Origin: Isoetes taiwanensis
Lineage: Eukaryota; Streptophyta; Lycopodiopsida; Isoetales; Isoetaceae
NCBI GenBank assembly: GCA_021234155.1
Contig: JAJEKV010000041.1
Span: 2,670,447-2,734,446, forward strand
Reading direction: 5' to 3'
DNA length: 64,000 bases
Under the pieces are notes generated by a model. That model was given only the letters and a program-made list of their open reading frames with translations. It made no database searches and was not told the origin of the DNA. Both the position numbers and the translations under genes were made by a program. Shown here one piece after another: positions 56,251 to 64,000 of the stretch. Each line of letters starts with the position of its first letter. Positions within the stretch are counted from its first letter, which is position 1.

Positions 56251-58929
56251 TGTCAATTTTCTAAAACTGGATTAGAATCATAGATATCAGCGACCAAATC
56301 AGAGCCATAAAATAAAAAGAAAACCTAGCGTGAGGCAGCGTAAAGAGGATCGATGGACAGGAATGATGAAATAGAAAGGGACCAAATAGGGCGGCCGAAA
56401 ATGCTCAGTACTGCCGACCATGGATTGTGCTGGAACGACAACCAGATTTGAAGGCGTAATTTCTGCTTCTTGCTTAACACAACAAATAAAGCAATTGTAG
56501 AAAGCTTGAAATTACTAATCTTGCAGGGCAGATATGGTGCCAAAATTTGAGCTGCTATGGATAGGAACTGGCCGAATGTGCTGTAAGAGCTATTTTGAAA
56601 AAATAGATGGCAGTGTTTGCATGAATCGATGCTGCCACTGCTTCAACTTTTGCAGGATAGAGATTGAATAGATAGGGTAGCCTGTGATTTGATGCTGTAC
56701 AGTTTTGGATAAATAGATAAAATATTTGACTGTGCCCCACAAAGATTTTCAAGTTAAAACTTTTTGACTGATGAAAATATTTGCTGGTTTGCAGATGATA
56801 CAGACTAGAGAGCCCGAATAAATTCGACTTGAGGCGTGCTTGCTTGAAGACAGATTTTTGTTGCAGCCTGTATGTGTTGGAAAACAGAAGTGGTGGCCAG
56901 GATGTTGCAGGTATCAACTGTATAGTGGCCATAGGGCACGAATCTGAGTGCTTTACTTGAAAAAAACAAGACTGTGATATTATCTGCTCTAATTATGCTC
57001 CAGATTGATGTAGGTGCAGATGTTGAATGTGTCAAGCACCAGACGATTCGTTGCTCATTTGCTCATTAATGATAGATGGGGGCTAGCCACAGAGCTGGCC
57101 CTCTTGAAAATTTTGAAGAAGAAGTTAGATGAATTGGAGCCCGAGCTACTTGAAGAAAGCCCTTAGCTTCACAGCTTTTGTTGTAAAAGAAACAGAGCAT
57201 TGTCTACCATGAAGAACGGTACTCGGCCAAGGCTACGCATAAGAGCAGCAAGACAACAATAGACAACAAGGCTAAATAAATGGTCTTGTACGAACCCCGA
57301 CATAATGACGCCACTGTTAATTTTGAGTTCTTGGCATATGTCTTGCAGCAGCAGTCCATGACGGCCGGATGCAACAAGCCTGCCATGCTCAAGATCATAA
57401 ACGAATAAAGAGACTAAATATGCACAAAGAAAATGGGAAATGTGTGCCAAATGAGGCTCTCCAAATATGAGATCAAACCTGAATACATCTGAAGAGGCTC
57501 TAGTTTAATATAGTGTAGACCACAAATCTGTGCCCTACATCTAGCTAAATCTAAGCCCTACACTTATGCTAACCTAAACATGCCAAGTGTAGTCTGCCAC
57601 CACTAACACCTAGCAAGTGCACAATGTTAACCACTAGGTGGTTAACAGACCTGTTGAGCTAGTAGGAGTTGTTAGCATGCCAACTCAGATGAGCTTGGTC
57701 TTGTATGTAATTATCTAATGAATGGAACTATAGACTATTGAGAATATACATAAGTCTCATGTATGTTTAACTTAGATGTTAGACGTGTCAGTGCAACGGT
57801 CTAGGCCAAGGGGCTAGGTACGTTTCAGTATATCATCACATTATAATTGAAGGACATTGTATAATTGTAAAAAAAGATTGCTTTAATATGAAATATGGGG
57901 CATGGGACATCTTAGAGAAACAATGGCAATGCTGACCTTTATAAGGATTTTGGGTGCGAGTATGATTGTGGTGAAAACTAAGGATATCATTGTTGTGAGT
58001 TTCTATTGACATATGAGGTATAAGCATGTTGGGTGCGAGAATGATTGAGCACCAACAACATAATTGCTTGAAGAATATATTGATAAACTTATAAAAACAA
58101 TTATACTTTTGAAGAAATCAATGCCACAACGCCAATGTATAGTTTCAAGGGTTTGTAATAGAGCGGAGCCCAACATTTACGCTTGAAGAATATTTGCTTT
58201 TGTTGCCATACTAAATTCAATTAATGACATTTACCATATATGCCCAATGTCCTTAAGGTTTTTTTTATTTAATTAATTTTTGAATTTTAATCTCGACAAA
58301 AGCCCAGCAACACATACAACTATAAAGTTACAATCCAAATTTTAAATGGCTTAAAATATACATAAGAAACCATTGACATTACATGCAATAATTTTTTTTT
58401 ATTAATGCATGACACCACCAACCAACTAACCAATACCAAAATTATCACTCTTATCTGAATCTTGGCTTGGCACCCGCCCTCGAGCAAAATGAGTGCTACG
58501 GCCAAAATGCTATTCAGAATGCTACAAGATCTAGTATGAACTTAGAAACACTTGATGCCAGAATGTGTATCATTGTGAACGAACCATTTGAAAGCATAGA
58601 TTGGCAAGCGTGCTATAAGGACTAGTATGAATCAAAGCAGAGGAGAGCAATGCCACTTGATTAAGTTGATGTGATTAGTTGTAAAACTTTAAACTACTAT
58701 TTTTGCTCTAGTATCTATAACATTAAACTTGATTATGCCAATCACCAACCTATAATGAAAATTTACTTTGTTCCATGCTTTTGAGGGGAAAAAAATGGTT
58801 TCTGTCATCTTAAAAATTTTTATGGCATTTGAAAGGCTAGAATTCACGAACAACCTGTCACGCGAAAGGAGTAAAATTATTTTACCAATTCCTAAATATT
58901 AAGGGAGACAGTCAAATTTAAGGGCAGAC
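56251..58929. other. LINE B 5' region and intergenic DNA, no gene seen
   Basis: 56250-57060 has weak minus-strand frames and may be the 5' untranslated region of LINE B. Beyond it the sequence is AT-rich and non-coding. A palindrome GTTAACCACTAGGTGGTTAAC lies at about 57626-57646. Confidence 0.4.
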
Positions 58930-59231
58930 GAGTGTTGGGCAAATTCCCGAGAACACTATAAACCAACAGGTTGGAATTGAAAATTTTTTGGTCTTCGGGT
59001 CAAGTAAGTGGTTAGAATTGAATATTTTGGGGTCTTCGGGTCAAGTAAGTGTTTAGAATTGAATATTTTGGGGTCTTCGGGTCAAGTAAGTGTATCGCAG
59101 GAATTTTTCTGGCAAGTTTTCTTGTGGTTTTCTATTAATACAATAGAAAGTTCCGGCTCTAAACACAAGATATCTTACTGACAAAAGTAACCTTAGAAAA
59201 TTTTCCGATGGGACCTAAAAAGTTTGCCCGT
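58930..59231. mobile_element. hAT-type MITE copy 2 with internal triplication
   Basis: Same family as 46451-46667: it starts GAGTGTTGGGCAAA and ends TTTGCCCG, the outer bases of both termini being lost. The interior is longer because GGTCTTCGGGTCAAGTAAGT with following sequence is present three times (period about 50). No target duplication recognisable. Confidence 0.75.
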
Positions 59232-59239
59232 CAAATTCA

Positions 59240-60460
59240 AGCACTGTAAACCACCAGGAGGTGGAAATTCCTCGATTTTCCACTAATTGTTTATTTCAGG
59301 TAATTTTTGGGTTGTAAGTTTCTAGCGGCGCCGCTTATAGCGCCGCCACAGCTCCTTTCTTAACCATCAAAATTTACATCAAAAGTTAAATACAGTTGCG
59401 ACACTCAAATTCAGTGCACTAAGAACTTCATATTCTTATCAAATGAGTATACAAATGTGGTCTCTTGCAGCTGTGTCCTCACTCGCCATAACTATAATCG
59501 AAGAAAGCTGTGGTCGAAGCTGTAATAAACATTTTGTAACAGATGTGAAATCTCAAATACAAGCATCTGCCGCTTTTGTTATAGCATGTAGACTAAGCTA
59601 CGCAAAGAAGGCAGAATCAGAACGAAGAAAGAAGCCCCAAAGTCTGTGCAGCAGCCCAAACCCTGTATCGGTGTATTCAAACCCTTTTCTCTGAATCTTT
59701 AAAGCAAAGAGTAATCTTTATTAAAAGCAGAGCTCTAAAGCAAAGAGTAATCTTTAAAGCTGGAAAGAAGGAAAAGCGCTGATAAGGACCTTCAGGCTTC
59801 CAAGCTGCTGCAAGGGCCTCAGAAAAAATATGTTGCTGATGCTAATAAGCTCCAAAGATATTTTGGAACAAAAACATGGGGTTTCATACGGCCGAATCTT
59901 CGAACCGCCACAAAAATCCTTCAAAACCTAGAAAACAAGGAAAACATCAGTAAGTCATGATGCATTTAAACGAAGAACTCTACAGAAAGCACATAGAACC
60001 TCAAAATGACCTCCATCGCCTCATGGACAAAGAAATCTGCCAGATCACCGGTGCTTTGCCATTTTGAAAAAAAAAACTCGACAGAGAGGTAGTTTGAAGC
60101 AGCGGGATCTTGAAAACCACGAAATCAGAACAGAGCATTCCTCTTTTTCAACAAAAGACAGCACAGGATGCATCAATAGCTCCATTTCACCGATCTGTCA
60201 CCTGTTTCCGCCATATCTGGCGTCAAGATCTCCATATCTGCAGCACAAGAGGTAAGATGTTAAACAAAAGATAATGCAAATGAAAAAAAAGACAAGATAT
60301 ACTGCAAGCGCCATAAAGCAGGACCTCAAAAATGTTGAAACGAGATCAAATGCCTCCAGGAACCGAGAGATCGCCATCGCCAAAGCTCGGAGCTCCAGCG
60401 GACCAAAAAAATAGAATTGAAAAAAGTGGCGCACGGAATTTCCACTTCCTGGTGGATTAC
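59240..60460. other. Intergenic, no gene seen
   Basis: Contains a short CG-rich dyad near 59325 (AGCGGCGCCGCT) and a duplicated word (CTAAAGCAAAGAGTAATCTTTA) near 59700 and 59735. Open frames of 60-80 codons lack any recognisable family. Confidence 0.45.
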
Positions 60461-60469
60461 GGGTGGGAG

Positions 60470-60546
60470 CCGCCCCCTTTTCGGGGTTTCCGGTTGGAAA
60501 CCGGCAGCGGCGTCGCCGCTCGCGGAAACCCCTTAAAGGGGGCGGT
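60470..60546. repeat. GC-rich foldback
   Basis: Arms CCGCCCCCTTTTCGGGGTTT (left) and AAACCCCTTAAAGGGGGCGG (right) pair over about 24 bases with two mismatches. The loop holds two further small hairpins (CCGGTTGGAAACCGG and AGCGGCGTCGCCGCT). It lies about 70 bases before the duplicated upstream region of the LRR gene. Confidence 0.8.
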
Positions 60547-60614
60547 CCCTAGCACGTACAGCATTGCTTTGTGGCTACAGTGGACAGAGAATCCGGCAAA
60601 GACCAAGGCAGTTG

Positions 60615-61008
60615 CATGGAAACTGTTTTAAAAGACCCACAGGCGACTGGTAGGGTCTTGGCCTTTCTACTCACATATTAAAATTCCAACCACCAAAGCA
60701 AACGAACGAGACTCGAGAGAGCAAGCACTAGGTACATTTTTGCAATTACCCTGCCCCTTCCCTTTTGGTTTATAAGCTAATGCTTGCCGTCGTTTTAACT
60801 TACCAAGGAGTCGGGTGTTCCGATTCAAGTTCTCCAGCCAGAGCTGCTGTTCTGCTAGTTTTGCTCTATTTGCCTCTTTTGGTTTTGTTTTGAGATGTCG
60901 GACGTAAGTATCCATTCTATATCAGTTCAGTAGCTGCCGCCTGATTTATGATCGTGGTTATATGATCCAATACATGTAAGTAGTTTTGCTCAAAATCAAA
61001 ATGACTCT
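60615..61008 (+). promoter_or_regulatory. Upstream region of the LRR gene (duplicated at 49772-50169)
   Basis: Directly precedes the LRR start codon and is the copy in its presumed natural place. It is conserved almost throughout with 49772-50169. No distinctive TATA box or operator can be named; the promoter role is inferred from position only. Confidence 0.5.
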
Positions 61009-61011
61009 TTT

Positions 61012-63480
61012 ATGCACGCCTTTCGTGTAATGCATAGTCTTTCTAAATTGTTCACCATCATGGTGTCTTCAGTATTCATTATGCTGCTCTTCATCTGTTA
61101 CATTAATCACTCTGCTGCTCTTGATCAACAAGTGCAAAGTGATGCAGAGATTTTGTTGTCTTTTAAGGGTGCCATAACCGACGACCCTTTAGGCGCCCTC
61201 TTGGATTGGAGTTCTAATAACACTGCCAATGCATGCAACTGGACAGGGGTTGCATGCATGTCTGCTAGAGTCGTCACTTTGGAACTACCAAGTCTTACTC
61301 TGGATGGTTCTATTACACCAGCAATTGGGCAGCTTTCTTCTTTGCAATATCTGAACCTAGGTGAGAACAATCTTACTGGAACTGTACCAGTTTCTCTCGC
61401 TAATTGCTCCTCCCTTCGTTATTTGGTGCTAGACCACAATCAATTGGCAGGCCCTATTCCCAAAGAGCTAGGAAAACTTATGAACTTGGAGGTTCTAGAT
61501 TTTTCCTATAACAATCTCAGCGGAAGCATTCCCAATACACTTGGTAACTTGTCATCTCTCACAGATTTATGGTTGGGAAACAACTTTTGGCTTGGTGGCA
61601 GCATCCCCAGGGAGTTAGGGAGGCTCAAACATCTTCAAAGACTTTCTTTATATGCAGCCAATCACTTGACAGGGGCCCTTCCAAGAGAGCTTGCGAACTG
61701 CACTGAGCTAACGTGGGTGGACACTTAGTGGAAGTGTATTTTTGGGTGGGGAATTTCCTTACTTCCTCACCACACTAGCAAATATGGACACAATTGCATT
61801 AACATCTTACAATGCAACAGGGCAACTATTTCCGCAACAGATTTGGAACCTTACGCAGCTCAGGTATCTTAGCTTGACTTTATGTGGCCTAACCGGTGGC
61901 AAGATATTGCCTAGTGTTGAGAACATGTCATCCCTACAGTGGCTCACTTTAGATGGCAATGATTTTGGAGGAACAACTATACCAGAAGAGTTGGGCAATT
62001 GCAACGAGATATATCGTCTCAGACTTCCTTACTGTAACCTCCAAGGTACCCTGCCTTCTTCTCTAGGAAATCTTTGGAAGCTAAAAGAGTTAGATTTATC
62101 AGAGAACATGCTTGGCGGGAGCATCCCAGAAACATTACAAAATTGGACCCTCTTAGAAAATGCCCGTTTTAATTCTAATCAGCTTTCAGGAAGGATACCT
62201 GCTTTCTTCGGGAACTTTTCTCATCTCCAGTATCTCTATGCATTCAATAATATTTTTGAGGGCTCGGTGCCTTCTAGCCTTGGAGCCCTTCACAACTTGC
62301 TTCAGCTAGACCTTCATAACAATTCACTTTCAGGCCAGATCCCTGCTAGTCCTCTGCAGCAACTTGCTTTATCTTCTAATAGATTGACAGGAGTAATACC
62401 TGAAAACCTCAGCAATTGTTCTAGCCTACAAGTACTTAGCTTATCCAACAACTTCTTGCATGGTCCAATACATCAAAGTGTAGAAAATTGTGCAGATCTG
62501 CAACGCCTTGATTTGGGTAATAATTTACTCGTTGGAAAACTTGAAATCAATTTCACTAAGCTGCCATCCTTGCTGGTTTTATCAGTTCCGCAAAACAAGT
62601 TAGTGGGAGAGGTGCCTCTATCTTTGGAAAAATGTTTGAAGTTGCAGCTTGTGGATTTCAGAAAGAATAGCCTCACTGGCACTGTGCCTGCATTTTTTGG
62701 ACAGATGGAATATCTACGGGTCTTGAGCTTGGGTCACAATTCACTTGAAGGACGCTTTCCTACTTGGCTTGGGACTATGGTAAGCCTTCAAGTGCTAGAT
62801 TTATCTAACAACATGTTGGAAGGTGAGATTTCTACAGATGTGAGCAAATTGAAGAGGTTAATCTTCGGTGAAAATGAAGAAAGCTCTGCACTTTTCAGTG
62901 GCACAAACACACTATACCAAGATATCTTTTTTTATGTCAAAGGCAGAGAAGCTCCATTTGAATACGTGCTAAGAACTAATACCCTTATTGATTTATCAAG
63001 CAACAGGTTGGGGGGAAAAATTCCGCCAGGTATTGGAGAACTTACAGGCTTGCGCTACCTGAATCTTTCCAACAACAATATCTCTGGCACTATTCCAACA
63101 AGCATGAAGAAGTTGACTATTTTAGAGCAGATGGACCTTCATAAAAACAAATTGGTTGGGATGATTCCAAATGAGTTTGTGAACTTGAACAAGTTATCCA
63201 GCTTCAACGTATCATACAACGAACTTAGAGGGCCTATTCCAACAGGTGGGCAATTCAACACATTCATTTCCATCTTCAGTTACATAGGTAATAAGGGCTT
63301 GTGTGGTTCACCTTTGCCTCCTTGCAAGTGGTCATCTGCAACAAATACATCTCAAATACCATATGAAAGAAAACGGTGGCACATATTGAAGGAAAATATT
63401 TCTGTCATTGCATTTGCTCTTTGTCACTAGCACTATCTGGAATTTTCATATTTCATTGGCCTTTCTAGCTTCTGCATTTA
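61012..63480 (+). pseudogene. LRR receptor-like protein gene (RLP type), frameshifted
   Basis: Starts with a signal peptide (hydrophobic SSVFIMLLFICYI) and an LRRNT_2 cap (ILLSFKGAITDDPLGALLDW ... CNWTGVAC). Roughly two dozen 24-residue plant-type repeats (LxxLxLxxNxLxGxIP) follow. The first frame stops at 61726-61728; the next repeat continues in the +1 frame (LSGSVFLGGEFPYF) and runs to 63430, so a single-base indel near 61720 splits it. After the last repeat come GPIPTGGQFNTF...GNKGLCGSPLPPC, the usual C-terminal cap. Then a transmembrane segment is split by a second indel: ENISVIAFAL, and after the shift LALSGIFIFHWPF. No kinase domain follows, so it is receptor-like protein, or a receptor kinase that lost its kinase. 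Such proteins sit in the plasma membrane and bind peptides or microbial ligands; the ligand is unknown. Met choices at 61012, 61033 and 61060 all precede the signal. Confidence 0.85.
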
Positions 63481-64000
63481 GAAGATGTACTCTTCCCATT
63501 TTCACAAGGTTATGCCATGCCATGAGTGGCAATATAATAGATCAAGATATTGATTGTATGAGATCTATTAACTAGGATGACCCCAAACGAGTTTCTTGAG
63601 CACAGCTTGCCAAGCTTGAACTGAACTAGAGGGCCCCAAATCAGATAGACAATAAAGGGTCTTCTTGCAATCAATTGCGTATAGAGGTCACTCTTACAGT
63701 TGGAGAACGTGATTGGCTTCTCCTTAGCATTAGGCCTATATGTGCATTTTGATGCATCTTTGCCATTTCAATTTTCAAAAGCTCATGTCACACAAAAAAA
63801 AGAAAGAGAGAGCCGGGAAGGAAGAACTTCAATGAGAAGTTCTGAGTTGTATACATTGTTACATTTTGTAGCAAATGATGTTTCTTACAAACAAATAAGG
63901 TGTGTGCCATGGGCATGTTGTGATGACTAAATGTTTTACAATAGTTAAATACTTCAATATAATATTTACACGCCACAGGGTTCAAGATACTTGGAAAAAT
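63481..64000. other. Downstream of the LRR gene, no gene seen
   Basis: AT-rich 3' flank. A short frame at 63700-63930 has no recognisable family and looks non-coding. Confidence 0.5.

Noticed and set aside
57652-57790. Solo Copia-like LTR (TGTTG...TGTCA)
   Set aside because: There are TG/CA ends and a vague promoter-like interior, but no 5-base target duplication, primer-binding site or second copy.

Overview
This is a repeat-dominated piece of nuclear plant DNA. The evidence is one plant-type leucine-rich-repeat (LRR) receptor-like gene at the right end, GT-AG introns, L1-like LINEs with a DUF4283-type ORF1, a CACTA-type element and tRNA-derived SINE heads. The mix of a histone-bearing foreign-looking block, a HUH-endonuclease element and a ParB/DNA-methyltransferase element suggests a non-seed land plant (fern, lycophyte or bryophyte). 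That placement is inference. No rRNA, organellar or intact housekeeping gene was recognised.

Layout. (1) 1-21.9 kb: two blocks of a GC-rich satellite with a ~1.06-1.13 kb unit (197-5443 and 18333-21894). The blocks stop and resume at nearly the same point of the unit, so the 12.9 kb between them (5444-18332) looks like one insertion. It holds decayed coding stretches on both strands: a transposase-like fragment, an H3-like histone with a premature stop, two families of tandem paralogues and a possible BAH-like domain. Clusters of perfect or near-perfect palindromes (core GCACCGTGGCCACGGTGC) sit at the 3' ends of these stretches. (2) 21.9-25.64 kb: a CACTA-like element with a long pyrimidine tract and a degenerate transposase gene. 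(3) 25.64-34.87 kb: a direct repeat, a LINE (family A, minus strand, EN-RT-zinc knuckle) and a rearranged L1-like LINE ending in poly(A). (4) About 34.93-43.65 kb: a candidate large DNA transposon bounded by imperfect terminal inverted repeats. It carries two divergent genes: a DUF7869-family putative transposase (minus) and a ParB-like/beta-class DNA methyltransferase protein (plus). Two arrays of the palindrome GTGTATTCCGGAATACAC lie between the genes and inside a methyltransferase intron. (5) 43.7-57 kb: a truncated family-A LINE, a 217 bp hAT-type MITE with an 8 bp target duplication, a Replitron-like HUH-endonuclease gene, and a second L1-like LINE with a nested family-A insertion. (6) 57-64 kb: intergenic DNA with a second MITE copy and a foldback, then the LRR receptor-like gene. 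Its upstream region is duplicated 10.8 kb away beside the HUH gene.

Almost every gene shows one or more single-base frameshifts, including the LRR gene. Either these loci are pseudogenes or the assembly has indel errors; the sequence alone cannot decide. Most genes here serve the elements' own mobility. The only plausible host gene is the LRR receptor-like gene.
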